From Scatosoma sp900555925 (GTDB lineage Bacteria > Bacillota > Clostridia > Christensenellales > Borkfalkiaceae), in the NCBI GenBank assembly GCA_959603585.1, contig CAUGYD010000001.1:248001-312000 (forward strand): DNA of 64,000 nt, written 5' to 3'. How positions within the stretch are numbered: the stretch's first letter is position 1; every line of letters begins with the position of its first letter. This document shows, piece by piece, positions 16,044-24,571 of the stretch. Under the pieces are notes generated by a model. That model searched no databases. It was given only the letters and a program-made list of their open reading frames with translations, and was not told the origin of the DNA. Made by a program: the position numbers and the translations under genes.

Positions 16044-16673
16044 TTATTCTTCGTCGGAAATTTTCTCTTTTCTTCTTTTTTCCGCTTCGGACTTGGAAAA
16101 CCGGCAGCCGCAAAAATTCTGCCGATACAGTCCGTATTCTTCGGAAAGCTCCAACGAACGATAATATCCCCCCTTCTTTTTGAAATCGGAAGTCAAAAAT
16201 CGCACCCCGTATTTTTCCGCCGCCATATTTCCGAGCTCGTTGAGCCAATCGGCGTTTTTATACGGGCTTAAAGAGAGCGTGGTACAAAACCATTCAAATC
16301 CGTTTTCTGCGGCCGCCCGCGCCGTTCTGTCGAGGCGGAGTCCGTAACAGAGATAACATCTCTTTCCTCGTTCGGGTTCCGATTCCATTCCGGCGGCAAT
16401 CGCTTCAAAGGCGTTTTTGTCGTACTCGCAGTCGAGAAAATCCGCCCAGCCCGTGGTTTGAAGAAAGCGAATTTGTTCCGCTTTTCGTTTTTCGTACTCT
16501 TTATCTTCGTCGATATTCGGATTATAATAAAAAACGGTGAGGCGAAAATATTCTTTGAGTGCTTCGATACAAGCTGACGAACAGGGCGCACAGCAACTAT
16601 GCAAAAGAAGCGGCGTTCCCTTCGGAACGGAAGAGAGAATTTCACTCATTTTTTTATCGTAGTTTACTTTCAT
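16044..16673 (-). CDS. queH: Epoxyqueuosine reductase QueH
   Basis: QueH reduces epoxyqueuosine to queuosine in tRNA, replacing the cobalamin enzyme QueG. This 209-residue protein carries the family cysteine pattern: LLLHSCCAPCSS (Cys27, Cys28, Cys31), GKRCYLCYGLRL, and NFCGCRFS near the C-terminus. These ligate iron, including a [4Fe-4S] cluster in characterised members. TTLSLSPYKN is another family signature. Its substrate is made by QueA, encoded at 33820-34845. The start at 16673 and length are typical. A short Lys/Glu tail follows the last cysteines. Confidence 0.93.
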   Translation of the reverse strand: MKVNYDKKMSEILSSVPKGTPLLLHSCCAPCSSACIEALKEYFRLTVFYYNPNIDEDKEYEKRKAEQIRFLQTTGWADFLDCEYDKNAFEAIAAGMESEPERGKRCYLCYGLRLDRTARAAAENGFEWFCTTLSLSPYKNADWLNELGNMAAEKYGVRFLTSDFKKKGGYYRSLELSEEYGLYRQNFCGCRFSKSEAEKRRKEKISDEE

Positions 16674-16759
16674 GGCTTTAATTATACGCCCGCTCTTTGC
16701 TGTTTGTCAAACGGAAAGCGCGTTCCGAAAATTCTTTCGGAAAATTTTCCCAAAAACTA

Positions 16760-16787
16760 TTGACAAAATCCCGAAAGTGCTTATAAT
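16760..16787 (+). promoter_or_regulatory. Promoter of the rubredoxin gene
   Basis: Consensus TTGACA (16760-16765) and TATAAT (16782-16787) with a 16-bp spacer, leaving a leader of about 80 nt before the rubredoxin ATG. Confidence 0.9.
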
Positions 16788-16872
16788 ATAGTTGATACGC
16801 TTTCGGGGCATAACTTCCCGCAGGCGGCACAAAATAAAATTCGGAAGAAATTCCGTTTCGGAGGTAAAAATC

Positions 16873-17031
16873 ATGAAATACGTTTGCTCTGTCTGCGGCT
16901 GGGAATACGACGAGGAAAAGGGCGATCCCGAAAAAGGCATCGCGCCCGGAACCAAGTGGGAAGACATTCCCGACGACTTCACCTGCCCGCTTTGCGGCGT
17001 CGCCAAAGACATGTTTGAAAAGGCAGAATAA
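16873..17031 (+). CDS. Rubredoxin
   Basis: This is a 52-residue cytosolic one-electron carrier. One iron is bound by Cys5 and Cys8 (CSVCGW) and Cys38 and Cys41 (CPLCG). DPEKGIAPGTKWEDIPDDF is the classic linker. The ATG at 16873 has GGAGG nine bases upstream, and in-frame codons further upstream lie within the leader. Flanked by its own strong promoter and terminator, it forms a single-gene unit. It fits an anaerobe using rubredoxin for oxygen or superoxide detoxification, but no partner reductase is nearby. Confidence 0.97.
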   Translation: MKYVCSVCGWEYDEEKGDPEKGIAPGTKWEDIPDDFTCPLCGVAKDMFEKAE

Positions 17032-17058
17032 TGAAAAGTCGTCGTTTGTAATGGCTTT

Positions 17059-17091
17059 AAGCGGTCCCTTATGGGACCGCTTTTTCTTTTT
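17059..17091 (+). terminator. Rubredoxin terminator
   Basis: AAGCGGTCCC / GGGACCGCTT form a 10-bp stem (17059-17068 with 17073-17082) and a TTAT loop, followed by a T-rich tract. Confidence 0.95.
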
Positions 17092-17144
17092 GCCTTCCCA
17101 TTTCGCAAAAATCGAAAAAGATAAATGATTTATAAAACAAGGTA

Positions 17145-17173
17145 TTGACAAACCCCCATAAGTATATTATAAT
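17145..17173 (+). promoter_or_regulatory. Promoter of the zinc-ribbon membrane protein gene
   Basis: TTGACA (17145-17150) and TATAAT (17168-17173) have an ideal 17-bp spacer. The ATG follows at 17207 behind GGGAG. Confidence 0.92.
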
Positions 17174-17206
17174 GTATCATAGAAAACAATAAAAGGGAGA
17201 AAAAGA

Positions 17207-19012
17207 ATGAAAAGTTGTCACTTTTGCGGTCATGAAAATAAAGATACCGCAAAATTCTGCGTAAAATGCGGAAAGAGCCTCGAAAAGCACTGTCCGAAAT
17301 GCGACGCCGAAGTGGGAGAAGAAGAAATCTACTGTCCTCAATGCGGAACGCGCTTGGACGGAAAGGTAAATTGCCCGAAATGCAATGCCGAAAACGACGG
17401 AACCGCCGCTTTTTGCGAACTCTGCGGCGCGCCCTTGAAAGCTCTTCCCGTTGAAAAAGGCCGCGCGCCCAATCCCTACTCCGTTCGTTCCCAAGGTGTG
17501 TATGCTCGATCGAACGCTCCCGCGCCTGTCGAAAAAAAGCCACCCAAGGCTGCGCCCAAGAAAAGGAGAATCTGTAAAAGTCTCCTTTCGCGTGCGCTGG
17601 ATATTACCCGTGCGTCCTTAATTATGGCGTTTGCCCTCGTCATGTTCATCATGTCTTTCATGAGCGTTGCCAAGATAAATACAGAAGATATGGATCTCGG
17701 GGACATGGATATGGGCACGGGAGTGACCATGGAACTCATTGAAGCAAACGTTTCGACGATCGACTTTATCGAGGGCGCTTTCTATCGGATCGATCCGATG
17801 ACGGAAGAAGCGCTCGTCAAAGATTTTGCCCTGTATTTCAAAGATCATCTTTCCAAGCAGGATCTGAAAGTCTTTGATCGGCTTACGGCGGGAGATGCCT
17901 CTGTTTCGGACGCGATGCGCGCGATAGAAATTTTCGAACGAATCATCGAAGATTATAATGTTCTGAAACTCATTTCTTCAAAGACCGTGGCGGAGAACAC
18001 CCCGTCCGCGACTATGGAGCTTTGGTTCTGTGCGGCGCTTTCGCTCCTGTATATCGGGCTTTCCTTTGCATTCTTCATCACATCGCTCGTCGATTTTATC
18101 AATACCCTGAAAGGTAAAAAATCAAAAGCGAATCTGTCGGTATGCGCGTTCGCCTTAGCCTCCGCCCTCGGTGCCGCCGTATTCGGCTATATTGCCCTTG
18201 GAGGCAGTCTCGGCTTCGGAATTATTACTTTCCTTGTATTTGCACTCCTTTGCTTTGCCGTCGAAACGGGGTATCGGATCTTTTCGGGCGAGCTGCGTTT
18301 TTCCAAACAAAAACTTCCCCGTTACATATCTGCCGCCGTCGGAACGGTCTTGGCCGTCCTCGTGCTGTGCTTCATGGGTTCATCTCTTTTGAGCGTCACC
18401 TGTTCTTACGAGGAAGCCGCCAAATTCCACGCGGGATACAACGCATCTATGCTGGCCTCCGCATGGAATTCCCTGAAGCTGGCGGAATTAAATCCCGAAC
18501 TTATAGGTTCCGCGGAATCCTATTTCAATTCCGTCTTTTCGGGCGCGGGAACCTCCGCCGTTTACGGCGATAAGGTAATCTTCCAGCTTTCCCCTTCCCT
18601 TATGGGAATCATCGGACAGGTAGAAATAGAAAACCTGCTCGCGGCGCTGGGAATACTCATTTATCTTCTCGTCGGAGCCGTCGTCGTAACTTTGGTGCTG
18701 TCCGTCACTGACAGAATCAAGGCTCTCACGTCCGACCGCGAAGCAAAACTCGTTTACGGAATCTTGGAAATCGTGTTTATCGTCGTACTTTTGGGACTCG
18801 TCATCGCCTATTCGGCACTCGTCACGAATACGCTCGAAGGTTTTCCGAAATTCCAATATACGGCGGGAGTATCGGGGCTTCTGGTTGCTTCCGTCGTCCT
18901 CGTCGCCGCGGAATTTATTCAGCGGCTCGTATTCAAATTTCTTGAAAAGAAAAAATCCTCCCCTTCCGAGTCCGAGGAAATATCGGAAGAGAAGGAAAGC
19001 AGGGAATTTTAA
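17207..19012 (+). CDS. Triple zinc-ribbon polytopic membrane protein
   Basis: This 601-residue protein has three consecutive C4 zinc ribbons in the first 80 residues: CHFCGHENKDTAKFCVKCG, CPKCDAEVGEEEIYCPQCG and CPKCNAENDGTAAFCELCG. A proline/lysine-rich linker with a KKRR patch follows, then about nine hydrophobic segments from residue 130 to 580, with a soluble acidic stretch at about 160-250. The C-terminus is highly charged (EKKKSSPSESEE). Zinc-ribbon heads on membrane proteins of this type are common in Clostridia with unknown function; the ribbon probably mediates protein contacts on the cytoplasmic side. It is a single-gene unit with a consensus promoter and a shared bidirectional terminator. 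Confidence 0.8.
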   Translation: MKSCHFCGHENKDTAKFCVKCGKSLEKHCPKCDAEVGEEEIYCPQCGTRLDGKVNCPKCNAENDGTAAFCELCGAPLKALPVEKGRAPNPYSVRSQGVYARSNAPAPVEKKPPKAAPKKRRICKSLLSRALDITRASLIMAFALVMFIMSFMSVAKINTEDMDLGDMDMGTGVTMELIEANVSTIDFIEGAFYRIDPMTEEALVKDFALYFKDHLSKQDLKVFDRLTAGDASVSDAMRAIEIFERIIEDYNVLKLISSKTVAENTPSATMELWFCAALSLLYIGLSFAFFITSLVDFINTLKGKKSKANLSVCAFALASALGAAVFGYIALGGSLGFGIITFLVFALLCFAVETGYRIFSGELRFSKQKLPRYISAAVGTVLAVLVLCFMGSSLLSVTCSYEEAAKFHAGYNASMLASAWNSLKLAELNPELIGSAESYFNSVFSGAGTSAVYGDKVIFQLSPSLMGIIGQVEIENLLAALGILIYLLVGAVVVTLVLSVTDRIKALTSDREAKLVYGILEIVFIVVLLGLVIAYSALVTNTLEGFPKFQYTAGVSGLLVASVVLVAAEFIQRLVFKFLEKKKSSPSESEEISEEKESREF

Positions 19013-19040
19013 TTTTATCCGTCTCTGAAACGTCGGACAA

Positions 19041-19079
19041 AAAACTTCCGGGAAAGCGAATTGCTTTCCCGGAAGTTTT
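19041..19079. terminator. Bidirectional terminator between zinc-ribbon gene and glnN
   Basis: A 17-bp perfect stem (19041-19057 with 19063-19079) and a GAATT loop are flanked by A-run and T-run. It serves both convergent genes. Confidence 0.92.
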
Positions 19080-19096
19080 TGTTTGAAGCTCTCTTC

Positions 19097-21178
19097 TTAT
19101 TTTACACTGAATAAAATATCGGTATAGGTCGGGAAGGGCCAGCGGTCTTTGGCGCAGAGTTTTTCCATTTTGTCGGCATATACGCGAATCGCTTCCATAT
19201 CGGGTACGACGACGTGCGCCATTCTCTGCGAGCCCTCTTTTTCGCCTTCGGGCATATCCGCCAAGTCTGCCTCCAACTTATTCACGCCGTCCAGCATCTT
19301 CTCGTTCGCCGTAGCCAAGGTCTTGATGAGAGAAATTTCAGCCGTGCAGGGCAGGGAATCGAACAGTGCCTTTTTGGAGCTCAAAGATTCGCACAGCTCT
19401 CTGATATAAGCGGACACGGCGGGATAAATCTGTCCTCTTGCCATGTCGATCATCGTCAAAGCCTCTATCCGAATGGTTTTGATATAGTTTTCGAGCTGGA
19501 TATTCGCCCGCGCAATCGCTTCCGATTTCGTATACACGCCCTGTCTTACAAAGACTTCGATGTTTTCGTTCTTGAAAAATTCGGGTACGGCGTCCGCGGT
19601 ATTTTTGTTGTTGAGCAGTCCCCTGCGCTCCGCTTCCGGCTCCCATTCGGGGCCGTAACCGTTATAATTGAAGATGACGCGGTAATGCGCTTTCAGTAAT
19701 TTTTCGGTATAGGCCTTGCAGTCCTTAATGAAATTATTGGAGTTTTCCAGTTTCTCGGCCGCCTGTGTAAAGCTCTCCGCGACAATGGTATTGAGGACGA
19801 TGTTGGGATCTGCGACGGAAGCGGAAGACCCCAGCATGCGGAATTCAAACTTATTTCCCGTAAACGCAAACGGAGAAGTGCGGTTTCTGTCCGTGGAATC
19901 GATGGGGAAGATAGGCGATTCGGGGACGCCGATCGAGCCTTTGACGGGCGCGTAGGGAACGTAATCCTTGCCGTTCACGATGCTGTCCACCAGAGCGCCG
20001 AGCTGGTCTCCGAGATATACGGAAATGATCGCGGGCGGAGCTTCGTCCGCTCCCAAACGATGGTCGTTGCCCGCAGAGGCGATACACGCGCGCAGGATCC
20101 CCTGATAGTTATCGACCGCCGCGATGACGCAGGCGAGAACCAGCATGAACAGCGTGTTCCCCTCGGGGTGATCGCCGGGGTCTAAAAGATTGAGTCCCGA
20201 TTCCGTGGAAAGCGACCAATTGTTGTGTTTTCCCGAACCGTTGATTCCCTCGAAGGGTTTCTCGTGCAAAAGGCAGGCCATGCCGTGCTTTTGCGCGACC
20301 TTCTTCATGAGTTCCATCGTCAGCTGATTATTGTCCACGGAAACATTCGTGGTATTGAAGATGGGCGCGAGCTCGTGCTGAGCGGGCGCGACTTCGTTAT
20401 GTTCGGTTTTTGCGAGAATGCCGTAAGACCACAGCGTTTTGTCGAGGTCGTGCATGAACTCGGAAATGCGGGGTTTGAGGACGCCGAAATAGTGGTCTTC
20501 GAGCTCCTGTCCCCTCGGCGCGGGCGCGCCGAACAGCGTTCTGCCCGTCAGAACGAGATCTTCTCTCTTTTCATACACTTCCTTGTCGATGAGGAAATAT
20601 TCCTGTTCGGGGCCGACCGTGGTGGAGACCTTTTTGCAGTCGATTCCGAACAGTTTCAAAATGCGTTTGCTCGCGCGGTCGAGCGCGGTCATGGATTTGA
20701 GCAGCGGCGCCTTTTTGTCGAGCGTCTCGCCCGTATAGGAAACAAAGACGGTCGGGATATAGAGCGTTCCCTCTTTGACGAACGCGGGGGAAGTGGGATC
20801 CCAAGCGGTATAACCGCGGGCGGCGCAAGTAGCTCTCGACCCTCCCGAAGGGAAAGACGAAGCGTCGGGTTCTCCGACGATCAGGGATTTCCCCGTGAGC
20901 TGCATAATGACGCCGTCGCCGCCGCAGGGTTCTATGAAGCTGTCGTGCTTTTCCGCGGTCAGATTGGTGAGGGGCTGGAACCAATGGGTGTAGTGCGTGG
21001 CGCCCTTGGAAACCGCCCAATCCTTCATGGCGTTTGCCACCGTATCCGCGATAGACATATCGATGGGCTCGCCCGCGTCTATCGTTTTTCTCAGCGATCT
21101 GTAAACTTCCTTGGGAAGAGAACTTCTCATTACGACGTCGTTAAAGACGTTTTCTCCGAAAATTTCCGGAATATTCAT
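19097..21178 (-). CDS. glnN: Type III glutamine synthetase
   Basis: This enzyme makes glutamine from glutamate, ammonia and ATP. The length (693 residues) and N-terminal block ending in THYTHWFQPLT identify GSIII, unlike the ~450-residue GSI. Visible active-site stretches include SFIEPCGGDGVIMQL, GPEQEYFLIDK (metal-binding glutamates), HNEVAPAQHELAPIF, GINGSGKHNNWSL and NRTSPFAFTGNKFEFRMLGS. A helical C-terminal region (about residues 560-693) is family-specific. It is monocistronic with its own promoter at 21226-21254, and no adjacent PII or GlnR-type regulator is seen. Confidence 0.96.
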   Translation of the reverse strand: MNIPEIFGENVFNDVVMRSSLPKEVYRSLRKTIDAGEPIDMSIADTVANAMKDWAVSKGATHYTHWFQPLTNLTAEKHDSFIEPCGGDGVIMQLTGKSLIVGEPDASSFPSGGSRATCAARGYTAWDPTSPAFVKEGTLYIPTVFVSYTGETLDKKAPLLKSMTALDRASKRILKLFGIDCKKVSTTVGPEQEYFLIDKEVYEKREDLVLTGRTLFGAPAPRGQELEDHYFGVLKPRISEFMHDLDKTLWSYGILAKTEHNEVAPAQHELAPIFNTTNVSVDNNQLTMELMKKVAQKHGMACLLHEKPFEGINGSGKHNNWSLSTESGLNLLDPGDHPEGNTLFMLVLACVIAAVDNYQGILRACIASAGNDHRLGADEAPPAIISVYLGDQLGALVDSIVNGKDYVPYAPVKGSIGVPESPIFPIDSTDRNRTSPFAFTGNKFEFRMLGSSASVADPNIVLNTIVAESFTQAAEKLENSNNFIKDCKAYTEKLLKAHYRVIFNYNGYGPEWEPEAERRGLLNNKNTADAVPEFFKNENIEVFVRQGVYTKSEAIARANIQLENYIKTIRIEALTMIDMARGQIYPAVSAYIRELCESLSSKKALFDSLPCTAEISLIKTLATANEKMLDGVNKLEADLADMPEGEKEGSQRMAHVVVPDMEAIRVYADKMEKLCAKDRWPFPTYTDILFSVK

Positions 21179-21515
21179 AGTATGTATTGACTCCTTCGCC
21201 GCAGCGCTTTATAATATCATAGAAAATTATAGGAAAACTCTCTGAAAAAGTCAATCGAATTTCCCCTGCCTTTTGACAAAAACCGCTAAAAACCGTACAG
21301 ACGGCAAATAACTTCTGAAAAATTCGTTTTTTTCGCGTTTTGGTTTGGAAAACAAAGGATAATTGAGGAAATTATTCTTTCCTTATCCGTTTTTTCCTTG
21401 TTTTCCTCGGATTGAGCGGTACAATAATTTCGAAAACACAACCAAGATCCGAAAATATTTCTTTTTTCTTCTCCGTCCGCCCTGTTTTCAGGCCGAATGA
21501 AAAGCGTCCCGCTTT
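21179..21515. other. Intergenic region upstream of glnN
   Basis: This 337-bp stretch holds the glnN promoter. A short stem AAAAGC/GCTTTT (21500-21516) overlaps the cytidine deaminase stop codon and may act as a weak terminator. Nothing else is recognisable. Confidence 0.5.
21226..21254 (-). promoter_or_regulatory. Promoter of glnN
   Basis: The minus-strand TTGACT (21254-21249) and TATAAT (21231-21226) are 17 bp apart, 48 bp before the start codon. Confidence 0.8.
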
Positions 21516-21923
21516 TTATTGCCCGACAATATAGGAAAACGGCAGTAAATCCTTCGCTTTTATCTTTTTTTCTTCTCTCCCGATCGAAAGAATTACTTTA
21601 CATTCAGGCATGTAGTCGCATAATATCTGTCGGCAATTCCCGCACGGCGGAATAATTTCTTCGCCTTCTTTTCCGCGAACCGCGACGATCGTTTCAAACT
21701 CTCTTTCCCCCTGTGCGACGGCACTGCCTATTGCGACCTGTTCCGCACAGGCTCCGTGCAGAGAATACAAATTAATCCCCGCATAGATACGTCCGCTCTT
21801 TCCCAAAAGCGCCGAACCTACCGTATGATTATAATTTTTTTGATCATAATTTATCCGTATGATGTCCCGCGCTTTCTTTATCAGTTCGTAATCTTCGTCC
21901 GTCAACGAATATAACTTTATCAT
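21516..21923 (-). CDS. Cytidine deaminase-family protein
   Basis: This 135-residue zinc deaminase probably converts cytidine/deoxycytidine to uridine/deoxyuridine in pyrimidine salvage. Catalytic Glu61 and zinc ligand Cys59 are in LHGACAEQVA. The other zinc ligands are Cys94 and Cys97 in PPCGNCRQIL. The homotetrameric Cdd class uses exactly this Cys-Cys-Cys set. LPFSYIVGQ closes the chain. Blasticidin-S deaminase-like relatives share the motifs, so substrate assignment is moderately sure. No nucleoside phosphorylase or transporter lies adjacent. Confidence 0.82.
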   Translation of the reverse strand: MIKLYSLTDEDYELIKKARDIIRINYDQKNYNHTVGSALLGKSGRIYAGINLYSLHGACAEQVAIGSAVAQGEREFETIVAVRGKEGEEIIPPCGNCRQILCDYMPECKVILSIGREEKKIKAKDLLPFSYIVGQ

Positions 21924-22104
21924 TTTTTAATCCTTCGTTTATCCTTCTTAATCGCTTTCTCCGCTCCGCCTTCGACCGTCTTAACGCTCCGCCCTCGACT
22001 TTTTGTCTCTATCGTCTTTATCTTTTCCCTGCACTTTTCCGAAAAATCCGCGCCTTCCGCACCGTAAATCTCTTCGCTTGCCTGCTTTCTTTACCGTTGA
22101 ATAT

Positions 22105-23259
22105 CTAAAACTCTTCTCTTTCCTCGGGCCGCCGTCCGAAATAGGTATACAGTCCGCAGGCGAGATTGGCGTTAAAAAGTTTCTTTTTCCTGTCCGAACG
22201 TTTTCCGAAATATCTTTCAAACTCGGGAAAGGAGGTAAGGATATAAGCGCTCCAATCGGGGAGAGCACGGAACATTTTTCCGAAATCCCGACAGAGCGTT
22301 TTCACTTCCTCGATGTCCGACAATCTTTCCCCGTAAGGCGGATTGCATATCATAACGCCGCAGGGGGCAGAGCTTTGAAACTGCCGCATATCCGCGACGG
22401 AAAAATCCACGGCATGTCCGACGCCGGCGCGGCGGGCGTGAAATTTTGCGATGGAAATCGCCTCGGAGGAAATATCCGCCCCGCGGATACACACCCGCCT
22501 GCCGCGCAATTCCTTGTCCTTCGCTTCTTCCCTGGCCCGTTCAAAAATTCCGTCCGGCGCACATTCCCAATGTCTGAAATCAAAATCGCGTTCCGCACCG
22601 GGCGCAATCCGAAGCGCCTTCATCGCCGCTTCGATCGGCAGCGTCCCGCTCCCGCAGAACACGTCCGCAAACGGTTTTTCGCTATCCGTTTCGGGACGAT
22701 AAAAAGACAAATCGATGATCGCCGCCGCCAAGGTCTCTTTCAGCGGCGCGGTATAAGCCAAGGAACGGTACCCGCGTTTATGAAGTCCGTCGCCCGAAGT
22801 ATCCAATGTGACCGTGACGCGGTCTTTATAAATAGAGAATCCGACGACGGAACGGGCGCCCGTCTCGCTCAAAGTCTTTCTGCCCGAACGCTTTTTATCC
22901 GCCAAACGGCGGACGATGGCCTTTTTTGCGACGCCGCCCGCGGCTTTGACCGCGGCGAGACGGCTTGAAACGCTCTTACCGTCCATGAGGATTTTGGAAT
23001 CCAGCGCCAGCCATTCCTCCCAAGGGACGGAATAGAAATTATCGTACAGCTCGTCAAAGGTCTCTGCGGGAAATTCTTTCAGCTTGATAAGGACGCGCTC
23101 CCCGCTTCTCAGAAAGACGTTGAGCCTCGCCACGTCCGCCCAGTCCCCCGCGAGTTCTATTCTGCCGTTTTCGGCGGGCGCCTTGCCGTATCCGAGGGAA
23201 AGGAGCTGTTTTTTTACCACTCCTTCCAAGCCCGCCGCGACGGGAATCAATAACTGCAT
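22105..23259 (-). CDS. THUMP-domain rRNA guanine-N2-methyltransferase (YpsC/RlmL-like)
   Basis: This SAM-dependent RNA methyltransferase likely makes m2G in 23S rRNA. Its 384 residues have an N-terminal ferredoxin-like/THUMP region (1 to about 155). The catalytic domain follows with FADVFCGSGTLPIEAAM (SAM loop, with the GSGT family signature) and MICNPPYGERL, the NPPY catalytic motif. KDRVTVTLDTSGDGLHKRGYR is conserved in the YpsC/YcbY family. The AAGGAG before the ATG overlaps the end region of the preceding gene (15 bp apart), so it is translated from the same message as the 23275-24342 gene. Confidence 0.88.
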   Translation of the reverse strand: MQLLIPVAAGLEGVVKKQLLSLGYGKAPAENGRIELAGDWADVARLNVFLRSGERVLIKLKEFPAETFDELYDNFYSVPWEEWLALDSKILMDGKSVSSRLAAVKAAGGVAKKAIVRRLADKKRSGRKTLSETGARSVVGFSIYKDRVTVTLDTSGDGLHKRGYRSLAYTAPLKETLAAAIIDLSFYRPETDSEKPFADVFCGSGTLPIEAAMKALRIAPGAERDFDFRHWECAPDGIFERAREEAKDKELRGRRVCIRGADISSEAISIAKFHARRAGVGHAVDFSVADMRQFQSSAPCGVMICNPPYGERLSDIEEVKTLCRDFGKMFRALPDWSAYILTSFPEFERYFGKRSDRKKKLFNANLACGLYTYFGRRPEEREEF

Positions 23260-23274
23260 ATCCGAAAGCTCCTT

Positions 23275-24342
23275 TTATTCCGCCGCGACCTTCTCGTCGT
23301 TTTCCCGCTGGATTTTTTTCGCCCATGCGGACGCGATTTTCACTTCGTCGTCGCCCACGTCCACCGCGTCTTTCATGTCGATGTCCAATTTTTCCTGTTT
23401 TTTGTAATCGGAGCAGAGATATTTTTTCGTCTTATAGCCGACGAGAACGGTCAAAAACGCGCTGACGGTCCCCTGCACGGCGCTGTCCACGATCGTGTCG
23501 AGGAAGGGAATCTTGCGCGCGATTCCCGTAAAAAATTTCCCGAATACGTTGAACCAGTTGACGTTCTGCATGCCGTAGGCAATGAGGGAATTGCGGAGAA
23601 CGGCGGTATAAATCTTAAACAGCTTGGCAAACGAAGGACGATAACCGTACACGCCGACAATCTGCTTGACCAAAGAAAGATTGACGAGCAGCACGGAAAG
23701 CGCGTCTATTTTGTCGTTTTGAGAAATGGACGTCGTGAGAAACGCTCTTCCGGCGCTCTTCCAGATCAACGAATTGGCGCAGGAAGCCACGTCCGTGGCA
23801 TAAATCTGTTTGAGCGTCGCTTTCAGCGCGACTTTATCCCCGCTTTCCACGGCGGCAGTCAGCTTATCGGTATTTTCGGAAGAAATATATCGAAACTTCG
23901 CATTTCTCGGCGAAGTGTTGTACTCGACGAGTGCGCGGGAAATATCTTTCATGGCGCGGTAATTTCTGCGTTTCGCCGCATCGCATTTATCGGAAGTGAC
24001 GTCCGTGATAAAAAATCTCGCGCCGAGGACCTTGACCAGCGGCCGCACGACGAAAAAGGCGATCAGAATCGCCGTGAGTGCTACCATGGTATATCCGAAC
24101 CAACGATTGATATTGAAACAGAGAGTAAGGATGTCGGACAGAGCCCCCGCCACCAGAATGACGATGATGACGGCCGCCACGATCAGGAGCATAAAATATT
24201 TCTTTTCGTTGCTCTGTTTGAACGCGTCGGACATGGAATCGGCGAATCCCGCCGCATCCTCCTGCGTCGCCTTTGCGTAGCGCCCGGCTTTCGGCTCGGC
24301 GACGAGTTCCGTGCTCTCTTTATCCCGTTTTTTTCTTTTCAT
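23275..24342 (-). CDS. Membrane protein with DUF697/YcjF-like domain
   Basis: This 355-residue protein starts with about 45 charged residues. Two adjacent membrane segments follow (about 50-71 and 82-101: MLLIVAAVIIVILVAGALSD and a second). Next comes a helical region with DALSVLLVNLSLVKQIVGVYGY and an amphipathic glycine-containing stretch, FLDTIVDSAVQGTVSAFLTV. The latter resembles the DUF697/YcjF domain, where LVxxIAxxYG patterns are usual. The C-terminus is charged. Function is unknown. It is transcribed away from another charged-tail membrane gene (24572), with which it shares a 230-bp promoter region. Confidence 0.6.
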   Translation of the reverse strand: MKRKKRDKESTELVAEPKAGRYAKATQEDAAGFADSMSDAFKQSNEKKYFMLLIVAAVIIVILVAGALSDILTLCFNINRWFGYTMVALTAILIAFFVVRPLVKVLGARFFITDVTSDKCDAAKRRNYRAMKDISRALVEYNTSPRNAKFRYISSENTDKLTAAVESGDKVALKATLKQIYATDVASCANSLIWKSAGRAFLTTSISQNDKIDALSVLLVNLSLVKQIVGVYGYRPSFAKLFKIYTAVLRNSLIAYGMQNVNWFNVFGKFFTGIARKIPFLDTIVDSAVQGTVSAFLTVLVGYKTKKYLCSDYKKQEKLDIDMKDAVDVGDDEVKIASAWAKKIQRENDEKVAAE

Positions 24343-24486
24343 AAGTTTTCCTCATTTGCCGTTTCGCTTGTTACCATTGTACCATAGGTGCGGCAAAAAA
24401 TCAAGCGCCCGAAGCTCTTCCTGCCCAAATCGGGCTTTTTGAAAGGATTTTTGACAAAAAAGAAAATATTTCCTCTTATATTTGGT

Positions 24487-24514
24487 TTGATTTTCCGCCG
24501 TTTTGGTGTATAAT
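24487..24514 (+). promoter_or_regulatory. Promoter of the charged-tail membrane protein gene
   Basis: TTGATT (24487-24492) and TATAAT (24509-24514) have a 16-bp spacer. It covers the first possible in-frame start codon (24503), ruling that codon out. Confidence 0.7.
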
Positions 24515-24571
24515 GAAAAGAAAGGAAAGGCGCTCTTTTACAAATCCATACGCCTTTCGGGAGTTGCCGTT

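Noticed and set aside
24503..24571. N-terminal extension of the charged-tail membrane protein from 24503
   Set aside because: The -10 element TATAAT (24509-24514) overlaps it, so that codon would not be transcribed.
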